Shown: positions 34,801 to 45,236 of the stretch, in pieces
Layout: each line of letters opens with the position of its first letter
How positions within the stretch are numbered: the first letter of the stretch is position 1
Source: Brachyhypopomus gauderio
Taxonomy: Eukaryota; Chordata; Actinopteri; Gymnotiformes; Hypopomidae
Assembly: GCF_052324685.1 (NCBI RefSeq)
Contig: NW_027506875.1
Coordinates: 1 to 64,000 of the forward strand
Reading direction: 5' to 3'
Length of the DNA stretch: 64,000 nt
Notes under the pieces: generated by a model
Databases searched by the model: none
What the model saw: the letters and a program-made list of their open reading frames with translations, nothing else
What the model was told of the DNA's origin: nothing
Translations under genes and position numbers: made by a program

Positions 34801-37800
34801 TAAATATTTATACATATACTCTAATGATTCGAAATAATTCGCTTTTTTATCACATTATTTAATGTTATTATTTATTTAAAGTTCGCGCGCGCTGCGTCTC
34901 GGCGCTATGAGAACAGTCATGTTTGCAGGGTTCATACACCTATACAAGGTGGAATTCAAGCACTTGTATGTCACTTTCAAGGTCCATTTCAATAATTCCC
35001 AGCACGTTATTGAATTAAATATTTATACATATACTCTAAATGATTCGAAATAATTCGCTTTTTTATCACATTATTTAATGGATATTTATTTTCAAAACGC
35101 CCAATCTTAACGTCTTCACGTTCTCTCATGTTTCGTCCTGGAATTACAAGAGGCTCGTATTTGTTAACCTAATACAAGAGAATTGTTCAGTCAGACAGAT
35201 ATTTGTTGTGCAACGAAGTAGTTACAATTTCAAGCCTTTTCAAATACTTTAGCCTAAATTCCAGCACTTTTCAAACCTGAAACACAAAGCAACATTAAAA
35301 TTGGTCAGGTAAAAGTTCATTCCCCTGTATTTGAGGGGTGTTTTTTTTTATACTACTAGGCCTACATATCGTTTCGGACAACACTGCAAAGAATGTGACA
35401 CGGCAAGATTAAACGCTTCCGCCGGAGGTTAACGAGGTGTGCAGAGTCGCTCACTCGTGAAAGTATAAACCTAGATTGAATCTATTGTTGAATAAACCTG
35501 CAAAATATTTGGAATTATTCTGGATTCATTACACAGTAAAAAACAAAACAAATTAACGTGCTGCTGTTCAGAGAGACACTACATTTCTGTATTTTAATCT
35601 TAATTTATCGTGGTTCACATCGATATCGGGATATCCAACAACGTTATCGCACATCGCAATTCTAGTCCATATCGTGCACCCCTACTACAAAGCTAGAAAC
35701 ATTGTCCAAACATGGGCTCAATAATATTCTGTTTGGCTCTCTATTTAATTTCTTCTTTTTTTTAAACATTTTTTTAAATGTCTAATGTTTCAAATTGAAC
35801 TGAGCCGGTCCTTAATTTATTCCTTTTTTAAAATGAAAGAATGTATTTTGTTATACCATAAAAATTTCCTCATGCATAATTACTTGAACAATATATAATA
35901 TAATACAATATAATTATCATAATATAATATATACTTTTTGAACAAAGTGTTTTAACTACACTGCTCAAAAAAATAAAGGGAACACTTAAAAACAACACAA
36001 TGTAACTCCAAGTCATCCACACTTCGTGTTCAGATAGGAAGCAACACTGATTGTGAATCAATTTCAACTGCTCTTGTGCAAATGGAACAGACAACAGGTA
36101 GAAATTAGAGATTTTCAACTGATTTCAAAGATTTTTATTAATTGAGATCTAGGATGTGTTATTTTAGTGTTCCCTTAATTTTTTTGAGCAGTATATTTAG
36201 CTGATATTTTTAAAAGCCCTATTGAAACACAGGTGAATTCAGGTGAAATTCAGGTGAAAAACGCCGCTTATCGATTAATCGAAAGTCGATCGATAAGATC
36301 AGTCAACTAACGATTAATGAATTAATCGATAATTTGCATCCCTAGTAAATACACAAGGGTTAATACATGAGGGTAAGTAAATACATGAGGGTAAGTACAT
36401 GAGGGTAAGTAAATACATGAGGGTAAGTAAATACATGAGGGTTAATCCATGAGGGTAAGTAAATACATGAGGGTAAATACACAAGGGTTAATACATGAGG
36501 GTAAGTAAATACATGAGGGTAAATACATGAGGTTAAATACATATGGGTAAGTAAATACATGAGGGTAAGTACATGAGGGTAAGTAAATACATAAGGGTAA
36601 GTAAATACATGAGGGTAAGTACATGAGGGTAAGTAAATACATGAGGGTAAGTACATGAGGGTAAGTAAATACATGAGGGTAAGTACATGAGGGTAAGTAC
36701 ATGAGGGTAAGTAAATACATGAGGGTAAGTACATGAGGGTAAGTAAATACATGAGGGTAAGTACATGAGGGTAAGTAAATACATGAGGGTAAGTAAGTAC
36801 ATGAGGGTAAATTCATGAGGGTAAGTACATGAGGGTAAGTACTAGGGATGCAAATGATTAATCGACTTTCGATTAATTGTCGATTAAGACGTTACTCGAT
36901 CAAAATGTATTAATCACGATTAATCATTAGAGAGCGCTCCTGTATTAACTTGAACAGAGCGTAAGAACGAGAGGTGAACACGTGTCGCGAAAGACCAGAG
37001 TGGAAAACAAAATGAAGCGGGCGAAAAGACGTGCGGTGTGGGACCATTTTGAAGCGTGTTCGGGAAACGAGGCAGAAACTGCGTAATCCAGAAAATCCCA
37101 AGGAGGGAAACTTTATTTTCCACGCAACTCAAACAATAGCACTGTTCTCTTCCCCTCCCCTGGCGCGCGCAGGCGCCGCTCTCCCAGTGTCACTTAAAGG
37201 GCCAAGTGCCTGTCTGTTAGGGAATTCGCTGCGAGGAGTAGTAGTCGCTACAATTTCAACATTGTTAATTTAGGCAAAGAAGTCAAATGTTCTGTGTGTA
37301 ATGCGGTATAGAAGTACAACAGTTCCACTAGCTCACTCAATTATCATTTGAACACCATGCATGCAGCTGTCCTGCATATCACCAGTGCACCTGGTCAACC
37401 TAAAATCACAGCTACACTGGGAAGGCGAGCGTTTTCGAAGCTCGCTACAAAAAAATACGAGTGAGCTAAAAACAAAGCTATCTACTGCTACTACTGTAGC
37501 CCTTACAACAGATTGTTGGACGGCTCTAACAACAGAAAGTTACATTACTGTGACGTGCCACTACACTGACGAGAACTGGCAGCTAAAATCTGCAGTGCTG
37601 ATTACGACGAACATGTCGGATAGACACACCGCTGACAGTTTAACTGACAAGCTCAATGATGTTGTGGAAACTTGGGCACTCTCCGGTCGCGTTACAGCAT
37701 GTGTTCACTACAAAGCTAGAAACATTGTCCAAACATGGGCTCAATAATATTCTGTTTGGCTCTCTATTTAATTTCTTCTTTTTTTTAAACATTTTTTTTA

Positions 37801-40509
37801 ATGTCTAATGTTTCAAATTGAACTGAGCCAGTCCTTAATTTATTCCTTTTTTAAAATGAAAGAATGTATTTTGTTATACCATAAAAATTTCCTCATGCAT
37901 AATTACTTGAGCAATATATAATATAATACAATATAATTATCATAATATAATATATACTTTTTGAACAAAGTGTTTTAACTACACTGCTCAAAAAAAAGGG
38001 AACACTTAAACAACACAATGTAACTCCAAGTCATCCACACTTCGTGTTCAGATAGGAAGCAACACTGATTGTGAATCAATTTCAACTGCTCTTGTGCAAA
38101 TGGAACAGACAACAGGTAGAAATGAGAGATTTTCAACTGATTTCAAAGATTTTTATTAATTGAGATCTAGGATGTGTTATTTTAGTGTTCCCTTAATTTT
38201 TTTGAGCAGTATATTTAGCTGATATTTTTAAAAGCCCTATTGAAACACTGAAATTCAGGTGAAAAACGCCGCTTATCGATTAATCGAAAGTCGATCGATA
38301 AGATCAGTCAACTAACGATTAATGAATTAATCGATAATTTGCATCCCTAGTAAGTACATGAGGGTAAGTACATGAGGGTAAATACATGAGGGTAAGTACA
38401 TGAGGGTTTTCCCAGCCTCTGAAAACCCTCACTGATCTTCCTGGTTTTGGTGCATTTGTGTATTTATTGCATTGTTGTCGTGTGTTCGGTTTCAGTCTTG
38501 TTGGTTCAGTTGTTCTGTTTATGTCTGTGTTCTGCATTTGGTTATTTTCTGTCTAGCCCATGTTGTTATGTTGTGTGTGATCAGTGATGGCTAAGTTACC
38601 TTGAGAAAGTAATCCGATTACTGATTACTGATTACTCCTTTTAAAAGTAACTTAGTTACGTTACATATTACTTGATTTTAAAAGTAACTACGTTAGATTA
38701 CAAGTTACTTTAGTAGTTACATTCAGCAGCAAAATAAATTTTTCCAATACTCACTTTATTGGAAGTGCATTTTTAACAGTAACAATGTATTGAAGCAGGT
38801 TCGGTAACCGAGGCAGAAACTGCTTAATCCAAAAATCCCGAGGAGGGAAACTTTATTGATAACGCAACCCTGGCGCGAGCAGGCTCCGCCCCCCAGTGTC
38901 ACTTAAAGGGCAAGACTCGCCGTGATGAGTAGGAGTCGCTACAGTATCTCCTGACATTACGTTTGTGTAGCTGCGCGGTATTATTTGTAAATTTATTTGT
39001 AAACGTAATACAAGCGAACTGGGGTGGATTTCCCGAAACGTTCGTAGCGCCAAGTACTTCGTAACCTCGTATGAAGCTACGAACGTTTCGGGAAACCCAC
39101 CCCAGTTCAGTCAGACAGCTATTTGTTGTGAAACGAAATACCATTACAATTTCAAGCATTTTAAAGTAGGCTACGTTAGTCAAAATTCCAGCACTTTTCA
39201 AACGTGAAACACAAAGCAACATTAAAATTGGTCAGGTAAATGTTCCTTTCTCTGTTTTTGAGGGGTGTTTCTTTATACTACCACATATCGTTAAGTGAGG
39301 ACACTGCACAAAATGACTTGTAAAACGTGCTCGCGCTCTCACAGGGTCGCGCGCAGCGTGCGGAGTCGAGCGCTACGGTCAGACGCAAAAGTAGAACTGA
39401 GCCAAGAAGAAAAAATATATATTTTACTAGGGAAAATATAAATAGTAATGCACAGTTATTTGGATAAGTAACTTTAATCTGATTACTGGACTGGAAATAG
39501 TAGCGCGTTATATTACTCGTTACCGAAAAAAGTGGTAAGATTAGAGTAACGCGTTACTGACATCACTGTGTGTGATTGATATTTAATTCTTAAATAATGA
39601 TTATGACACCCACCCTCATGAGCTCCTGCAGGAATTCTTGAGGTGGAGCACACAGACTGGTTTTAATGGCCTCCTCTTTCAGCTTCACCACTGACTGTTT
39701 CCCTTCATACACAGCCAAAACCAACTCCACTGCCTCCTTCACTGTCCCAATGACAGGCAGGTCCTCTATAAACCCCACCCACACTGATGGGCCGTCAGCT
39801 CGGAGTGGCGGGAGTCTGTGGATCAAGAAGAGTTCACAGCAAAATGGCGTACATGGTAAAAACCACATTATGCAAAGTGGAATTAGTTTATTGTAGGAGT
39901 TTTACTAGTCTGAAGTAGCATTTAAACACAAAGTACCCGTTTGCTAATGCTGCTGACGCTGGGTCAAGCACTGATGCAGCCCAGGGGAAGAGTCACCGCC
40001 GCCGAAAACAGGTTAAATGTATTAAATGTTGGCTTACATTTCAAATCTCATGTTTAGCTGAATAAACATGTTATCAACCCCTTTTAATGTACAGTATGTA
40101 GGCTTACAAATTCATGTTTGACTGAATAAACCGTTGAACACGAGTAGCCTACATTTTATTGAGCATGTTTTTTTTTAATAAAAGTAGAACAGCTTTCTCA
40201 AGCAGTCATTGATGCATTTTGGAAACAGGAGATGAGCCCCTGGTCTAATGCGCCCTCTGTATTAAGAAACCCTATCTCAAAAACTGACTTTTAGTCATTA
40301 CTTGGGTAGCACGCATATTCTGAATGAGCTATTTTAATCTAGATTAATCTAGATTCATTTCAAGATTTCAGTGAGATTAATCTAGATAAAAAAATTTATC
40401 TATGCCCACCCCAAATATATATTAGGTATGTGTGTGTGTTCTCACTGCATAAATGGGTAAATGCAGAGGATTTAATTTCGTATTATGGGGTAAAAATCAT
40501 CACAATTGG

Positions 40510-40555
<46 letters not shown>

Positions 40556-41470
40556 TGATGGCTAAGTTACCTTGAGAAAGTAATCCGATTACTGATTACT
40601 CCTTTTAAAAGTAACTTAGTTACGTTACATATTACTTGATTTTAAAAGTAACTACGTTAGATTACAAGTTACTTTAGTAGTTACATTCAGCAGCAAAATA
40701 AATTTTTCCAATACTCACTTTATTGGAAGTGCATTTTTAACAGTAACAATGTATTGAAGCAGGTTCGGTAACCGAGGCAGAAACTGCTTAATCCAAAAAT
40801 CCCGAGGAGGGAAACTTTATTGATAACGCAACCCTGGCGCGCGCAGGCCCCGCCCCCCAGTGTCACTTAAAGGGCAAGACTCGCCGTGAGGAGTAGGAGT
40901 CGCTACAGTATCTCCTGACATTACGTTTGTGTAGCTGCGCGGTATTATTTGTAAATTTTTTTGTAAACGTAATACAAGCGAACTGGGGTGGGTTTCCCGA
41001 AACGTTCGTAGCGCCAAGTACTTTGTAACCTCGTATGAAGCTACGAACGTTTCGGGAAACCCACCCCAGTTCAGTCAGACAGCTTGTGAAACGAAATACC
41101 ATTACAATTTCAAGCATTTTAAAGTAGGCGACGTTAGTCAAAATTCCAGCACTTTTCAAACGTGGAACACAAAGCAACATTAAAATTCATCAGGTAAATG
41201 TTCCTTCCCCTGTTTTTGAGGGGTGTTTCTTTACACTACCACATATCGTTACGGGAGGACACAGCAAAGAATGACATGTAAAACGTGCTCGCGCTCTCAC
41301 AGGGTCGCGCGCAGCGTGCGGAGTCGAGCGCTACGGTCAGACGCAAAAGTAGAACTGAGCCAAGAAGAAAGCAAAACTATATAATTTTACTAGGGAACAT
41401 GTAAATAGTAACGCATAGTTATTTGGATAAGTAACTTTAATCTGATTACTGGACTGGAAATAGTAGCGCG

Positions 41471-41558
<88 letters not shown>

Positions 41559-42061
41559 GCGCGCAGTACAACAGACACGCCCAGTGGTTTCGGTCTCGGG
41601 ATTGTTCCCACCGAACCAGAGCTTAACGATGACAAGTAGAACCAAAACTTTAAAAATATCTACCGGAATTCGGTCCGTATTCTCTCGCCGTTTTCGTTTC
41701 AAATTTAAGTCCCCTTCATCATACGAGCAAATCTGACATCGTACAAGTGATAGTCTATAAACATTTGACACACCAACTAAAATCTCTTCTTTCTATCCAT
41801 ATAGATAGAGAACCATAAATGTGAATTATACAGTTGTATGTATTTTAATACTCCTACACTGGCCGCCCCAGCCAAACTTCAGGTGCTATTTAATCTTCAT
41901 TGTTTCTGTTTCTCTCAACCACTCGCAGCGGAGAAAATAACGGAACGTATTGCACTCAATACCGACCAGACGGGTTAATGTGGAAATACTACTTACGTTT
42001 CTTCATCGTGTGATGGTCCAAATGAAGAGGAATATTCTCTCTGGTCAGTTGCACAAGACAT
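31863..42061 (-). CDS. Unrecognised four-exon gene, copy B (360 aa)
   Basis: Exons in transcript order: 42061-41997, 39815-39614, 32791-32710, 32596-31863. Exon sizes 1-3 (65, 202, 82 nt) equal those of copy A, all junctions are GT-AG with the same phases, and the frame is open to the stop at 31863. Exons 1 and 3 encode the same peptides as copy A; exon 2 differs at three residues by eye (YEGK for YEGN, and two near QEFLQEL). Exon 4 is strongly divergent, roughly three quarters identical by eye, yet keeps LGYIADYIQN, GEHVFNNDIL, INELGNHGLD, YVDHFAKEKW and the C-terminus RLSELVGQ. It has a four-residue insertion in the Lys/Gln-rich start and lacks copy A's repeat expansion. Intron 2 is about 6.8 kb because of inserted hAT elements. 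Two open paralogues with shared gene structure argue for real genes. Confidence 0.75.
32850..32946. repeat. TACATGAGGGTAAGTAAA minisatellite, copy B, part 1
   Basis: Left part of the intron 2 minisatellite, interrupted by the hAT element at 32947. Confidence 0.9.
33465..33836 (+). pseudogene. hAT (ZBED-type) transposase fragment, element 1
   Basis: The frame encodes TTDCWTALTTESYITVTCHY, LKSAVLITTNMSDRHTA and GRVTACVHYK, matching the start of the hAT transposase catalytic region (the DCW and RHTA blocks). It breaks at the nested hAT inserted at 33820 and resumes as KARNIVQTWAQ after 35693. Most of the catalytic core is missing, so it cannot be functional. Confidence 0.8.
33820..35684. mobile_element. 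Second hAT nested in element 1, TSD CTACAAAG
   Basis: Ends TAGGGCTGCACGATTAATCG and ATATCGTGCACCCCTA, flanked by CTACAAAG at 33812-33819 and 35685-35692. The matching site in element 2 (near 37709) is uninterrupted. The interior has no transposase and includes a three-fold 215-bp tandem repeat, a poly-C run (34208-34227) and GC-rich stretches. Confidence 0.93.
34471..35085. repeat. 215-bp tandem repeat, three copies
   Basis: Copies begin at 34471, 34686 and 34901 with GGCGCAATGAGAACAGTCAT and contain GCAGGGTTCATACACCTATA and GGTCCATTTCAATAATTCC. Copy 3 differs at a few bases. A related single copy occurs in reverse orientation near 59700-59880. Confidence 0.93.
35957..36193. mobile_element. 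Tc1/mariner MITE in hAT element 1
   Basis: Ends CACTGCTCAAAAAAAT and ATTTTTTTGAGCAGT, bounded by TA on each side. Same site as 37981-38212 in hAT element 2, so it was in the common ancestor of the two. Confidence 0.85.
36345..36842. repeat. TACATGAGGGTAAGTAAA minisatellite, copy B, part 2
   Basis: About 500 bp of direct repeats between the two hAT elements. Open frames in it are artefacts. Confidence 0.9.
37361..37747 (+). pseudogene. hAT (ZBED-type) transposase fragment, element 2
   Basis: Uninterrupted version of the fragment in element 1: the TTDCWTALTTES block, the SDRHTADSL block, then CVHYKARNIVQTWAQ and a stop. It keeps only the N-terminal part of the hAT core and lacks the C-terminal dimerisation region. 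Confidence 0.8.
37981..38212. mobile_element. Tc1/mariner MITE in hAT element 2
   Basis: Same element and position as 35957-36193, with a shorter A-run at the left end (CACTGCTCAAAAAAAAGGG). Confidence 0.85.
38350..38408. repeat. TACATGAGGGTAAG minisatellite, copy B, part 3
   Basis: Last few units, followed by unique intron sequence shared with unit A (14021 onward). Confidence 0.85.
38582..39568. mobile_element. Non-autonomous hAT element (987 bp), TSD TGTGTGAT
   Basis: Starts CAGTGATGGCTAAGTTACC and ends CGTTACTGACATCACTG, flanked by TGTGTGAT at 38574-38581 and 39569-39576. Unit A shows the empty site (GTGTGTGATTGATATTT near 14187). It lies in intron 2 of copy B. Confidence 0.93.
39858..40430. 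other. Intron 1 of copy B, segment not shared with copy A
   Basis: AT-rich sequence without a recognisable gene or clean element ends. The short tract 40433-40500 is the reverse complement of 15341-15403 in copy A (TGGGTAAATGCAGAGGATTT), so a repeat lies here in opposite orientations in the two copies. Confidence 0.5.
40511..40552. repeat. TA microsatellite
   Basis: Pure TA run directly before a hAT element. A second TA run follows the element (41472-41541, then CA to 41558). Confidence 0.9.
40553..41474. mobile_element. Non-autonomous hAT element, 3' end replaced by TA repeat
   Basis: Same family as 38582-39568, starting CAGTGATGGCTAAG. The match ends at AGTAGCGCGTTATAT, where a TA microsatellite takes over, so the last roughly 90 bp including the 3' terminus are missing. 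It probably inserted into TA repeat DNA that later expanded. Confidence 0.85.
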
Positions 42062-42140
42062 GTTTTTAGGTAAAGAAACTGAGATGCTGGAGGAGAAACG
42101 ACGTTACGTCCGACCAAACGCTGGGACACTAGTGCGCAGC

Positions 42141-42148
42141 TTTCGGTT
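42141..42148 (-). promoter_or_regulatory. IRF-type site (AACCGAAA) upstream of copy B
   Basis: Same word as at 16640-16647 in copy A, 80 bp before the copy B start codon. Conserved context, but a short motif. Confidence 0.3.
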
Positions 42149-42186
42149 CGTCCGGATACTTATACACAGCTTCCGACTTCAGCCGG

Positions 42187-42614
42187 TGTTCTGTCGAGTT
42201 GTGCTTTGCGTCAGTGTGTTAATTTGCGGTTTTGCGCATGCGCAGACCCACAGGCTAGTCATTTGGTTCCACGCCTATGCTCCATTTCTGTCGAGTTTAC
42301 GTTCAGGTGATTAATTCTTATCTTTTTTTTATTATGTTTTTGTTAGCAAACTCGTCCATGGGTCTGTACTGGAAGCATGATTTGATAAGGGAAGCATTAT
42401 TTGATGTATAATATCAGCCTATCGAGATATATAATGCTATAATCGAGATATATATGCTATAATGGATTTAAATCCATGGATTTGTCCATACATACAGTGC
42501 ACGTACTTGATTTTATAATTACAATGCGTCATAATACTGAGTTAGGCTATATTTTATGGGAAACGCACAACTGGAAGCATTTTTGGAAGCAAAGTTGCAC
42601 AACTCGACAGAACA
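42187..42614. mobile_element. MITE in the copy B promoter (TIR TGTTCTGTCGAGTTGTGC)
   Basis: The ends TGTTCTGTCGAGTTGTGC and GCACAACTCGACAGAACA are perfect inverted repeats, flanked by CCGG on both sides (42183-42186 and 42615-42618). Unit A has the uninterrupted sequence (ACCCGGCGTAATAA near 16677). No open frame of note. The superfamily is unclear: a 4-bp CCGG duplication is unusual. It contains a TGCGCATGCGCA palindrome at 42233-42244. Confidence 0.75.
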
Positions 42615-43070
42615 CCGGCGTATAATCAAGTTATTCTAATAATATAATGTTATTCTAATAAGTCACAATATCTCTAAAGTGAGCTTCCTTTTACTTTTAA
42701 ACACTGAAATAAGACATTTAAGAAAATAACATTCTAACAATGTCATTTTCATAGTGTTATACCCATATCAATATGGGGATGTTTCAGTGCTAAAATTACT
42801 CAAAACCCTAGCCACACAAACACACTCCGGCACACTCTGACAGTACTCTCTGAACAGGTGAACTTAATGTGACCTTCTCTAAACTTTTGAAAGCACATAT
42901 CCAATTGTTCATTGTTTCAGTTCTTTTTTGCACATCTGCACATGAATTGCACATGATTATTACTTATTAGAATAACATGATCTTCAGATTAACTGCTTGA
43001 ACTTGACATTAAACCAATGTGTAATGTGCTTTCAATTCTTAAACATTGCTTAAAAATGTAGTTTACAGCC

Positions 43071-43664
43071 TGCCATGGGCTATTGACACGTCTCAACCAC
43101 TTCAGCCCAGCGTGTGCGTTTGATGCAGGAGAAAACAGGAACCACAGACCAATTATTGCAATGCTAGAAAAAGCTTTTATTAAAACAGAGATATATCTCA
43201 GGAGATCTCAGAGACACACTCAAAACCTGTGCATCCGAGAGATCCACCAAGTGTTGGTTCATGCAGTCTTTATTTGCTATTTCTCCACCCCTCAAACCCT
43301 CAGATCTTCTTCTATACCCTACATGGTGTTCTTGTTCAAGCAGACATGACTTTACATTTTCCGTTTGTTTTAACTTATTAGAATATCTGTTCAAAGGGAT
43401 GCTGTCATACACCGGGATGTTGTAATTCTCCTTTATCAGTCTAAAACATCTTCTTCAGGCCTCTCGCTGAGGTCCACCACTTCCTGTTGACCAAATCATC
43501 TTCCCTTTGAACTATTACACAGCATGACTTGCGAGGCCCTTCTTAGGGTTCACAGCTTAAACACATCAAAAGCAGCAGTTATATTTAATTCCTATTATGT
43601 TTACTGGTAAGCTAAATATATTGTTGCTAATGGTATTGCTAAGCAAAAACCCATTATCTCAACA
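43071..43664. mobile_element. Putative solo LTR (594 bp), TSD AGCC
   Basis: Begins TGCCATGGGC and ends TTATCTCAACA, flanked by AGCC on both sides (43067-43070 and 43665-43668). Units A and B show the empty site (TTACAGCCCTA). No coding sequence. Confidence 0.65.
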
Positions 43665-43715
43665 AGCCCTAATGTGGCATCTTGATTTGAAAGCCTGCTC
43701 AGTGTTCTCCTAAAC

Positions 43716-44120
43716 CAGCGTTTCTCAAAGTGTGGGGCGAGCACCACTAGTGGGGCGCATATGGGTATTGCAGGTGGGGCACAAGCAATTGGAAGAAATG
43801 AACCTTTTTAATGCCTGTTCGTTTTGCATAAGCCCCGGATGTTTAAAATGTCTGCGGAACAGTGTGAACCAAGGCTAGATTCGGCCCTTTAATGAATTTG
43901 TACCGGCCCCACCGGTCAACAAATTACGTTCGCCACAACCCCCCCCCGTCAACAAATCACGTTCGCCATCCCTATTGAATTTAGTTCAATAAATTATAGA
44001 ATTTAAAACTTGCATTTTGTATTTTATTACCATTTTGTTTGTGTGATATGGGACAGGTGGGGCGTAGAATTTTCCCTTCTTCTGAGGTGGGGAATGATAG
44101 AAAAAGTTTGAGAACCACTG
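43716..44120. mobile_element. hAT MITE (405 bp), TSD TCCTAAAC
   Basis: Ends CAGCGTTTCTCAAAGTG and TTTGAGAACCACTG, flanked by TCCTAAAC at 43708-43715 and 44121-44128. The termini fit the classic CAGNGNTTCTCAA hAT pattern. Empty in units A and B. Confidence 0.93.
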
Positions 44121-44179
44121 TCCTAAACCAAAGTGAGTGTAGTGGTCCTTCTATACCACTGGAGGGCATGACCGTTTAC

Positions 44180-45109
44180 CAGTGTTGGGAACGTTACTTT
44201 AAAAAAGTAATTAGTTATAGTTACTCACTACTTGTTCAAAAAAGTAACTGAGTTAGTAACTGAATTACTCTATAATAAAAGTAACAAGTTACCAGGGAAA
44301 GTAACTATTTGCGTTACAGTAAAAAAAAAAAAAAGTTATATGCCAATGAATAAGGATTTTTTTGAAAAAGAAGTTTTTACAGTCAGTTGAAATGAGTAGA
44401 TCAGAAAGGTGTTTAACTTTTGATATTTATTGCACATCCACAGACCAGTGCAGGATAAAATCCTTTAAAATCCCAAATCTTTGTAAAAAATAAAAGCAAA
44501 AGTAAACAGTTACACTATATAAAGTGCATTTACATCTATCAAATTAAATTAAATTCTCTCAACCTGAGACAACTGGTTTGTTCACAACAGAAGTAAACTT
44601 AACAATAAAACCTCTATTCTTAATTAAATAAATCAAATACCCAGTCTGGTAGACATTCAGGAACTTCAAGTATTTTCTTAAATAATGTTTATATATATTT
44701 ATACCTTGAAAACGCTCATTTTTCCTCGGCTTGCTCCTGACTCGCCATTTCTGCCTCTTCTCCGTTTGTGTCGTGTCACTGGCGTGCTTCGGCGCGCGTG
44801 TAAAAACACTGGCTCTGATTGGCTACCATAACGCTGCCTTAGCCAATCGCTTACTGACTTGTTAAGTTAAACAGGTGTTACACCGAGAACTGTGACCTAT
44901 TGAGATCTGTTACTCCTCACTAGCCTGGGCAGCGGTCCGCTCGGTTTACTGTTAGTATATCAATATATAGTAACGCACCGCTTTTAATGACCAGTAACGT
45001 TAACGGCGTTGTAACGACAGGAAAAGTAATTAATTATATTATCCCGTTACTGACAAAATGACGCAGTTACCTAACGCCGTTATTTTTAACGGTGTTATTC
45101 GCAACACTG
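44180..45109. mobile_element. Non-autonomous hAT element (930 bp), TSD CCGTTTAC
   Basis: Ends CAGTGTTGGGAACGTTAC and TTATTCGCAACACTG, flanked by CCGTTTAC at 44172-44179 and 45110-45117. Rich in GTAACTGAGTTAGTAACT-type words near the ends. Empty in units A and B. Confidence 0.93.
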
Positions 45110-45236
45110 CCGTTTACTATGAGACAATTCTGTGTGCCTTTGCTGGGCTTTATAATATATTGAACATTAGAATATTTCTGCTTTTCTGTATTGAACAGTT
45201 AATTTGCTCTCTAATGAAAATGTATGAAGGTTATTT

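Larger units (their letters stand above)
32947..36344 (+). mobile_element. hAT element 1 (ZBED-type remnant), TSD GTAAATAC
   Basis: Ends TAGGGATGCAAATGATTAAT and TAATTTGCATCCCTA, flanked by GTAAATAC at 32939-32946 and 36345-36352. It carries a BED-type zinc-finger remnant (C-x2-C ... H-x4-H encoded near 33380-33470, KCSVCNAV ... NYHLNTMH) and a hAT transposase N-terminal piece. It is split by a second hAT (33820-35684) and also carries a Tc1-type MITE (35957-36193). Without the nested element it resembles hAT element 2. Confidence 0.9.
36843..38349 (+). mobile_element. hAT element 2 (ZBED-type remnant), TSD GTAAGTAC
   Basis: Same termini as element 1, flanked by GTAAGTAC at 36835-36842 and 38350-38357. 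It is 1507 bp and nearly identical to element 1 without its nested insertion. The transposase fragment at 37361-37747 ends in KARNIVQTWAQ. It contains the Tc1-type MITE at 37981-38212. Confidence 0.9.
26181..42805. other. Segmental duplication unit B
   Basis: Homologous to unit A but about 7 kb longer because of a nested LTR/hAT/Harbinger insertion (26543-28861), two large hAT elements in the minisatellite, and smaller insertions. It carries the second complete copy of the unrecognised gene (31863-42061, minus strand). Confidence 0.85.
42806..45236. other. Segmental duplication unit C (partial)
   Basis: Matches the left ends of unit B (from 26181) and unit A (from 8885), then stops at ATGAAGGTTATTTGGAG (45236), where A and B continue with TTTGCTCTGC. 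It holds only the region 3' of the gene, no exon, and is itself interrupted by a putative solo LTR and two hAT elements. Confidence 0.8.

Noticed and set aside
36360..36816. Overlapping minus-strand frames (89-130 codons) with YLPSCIYL-type repeats
   Set aside because: All are translations of the TACATGAGGGTAAG minisatellite in three phases.
41337..41771. Minus-strand 144-codon frame with an Ile-Tyr run
   Set aside because: The core is the translation of TA and CA microsatellites.
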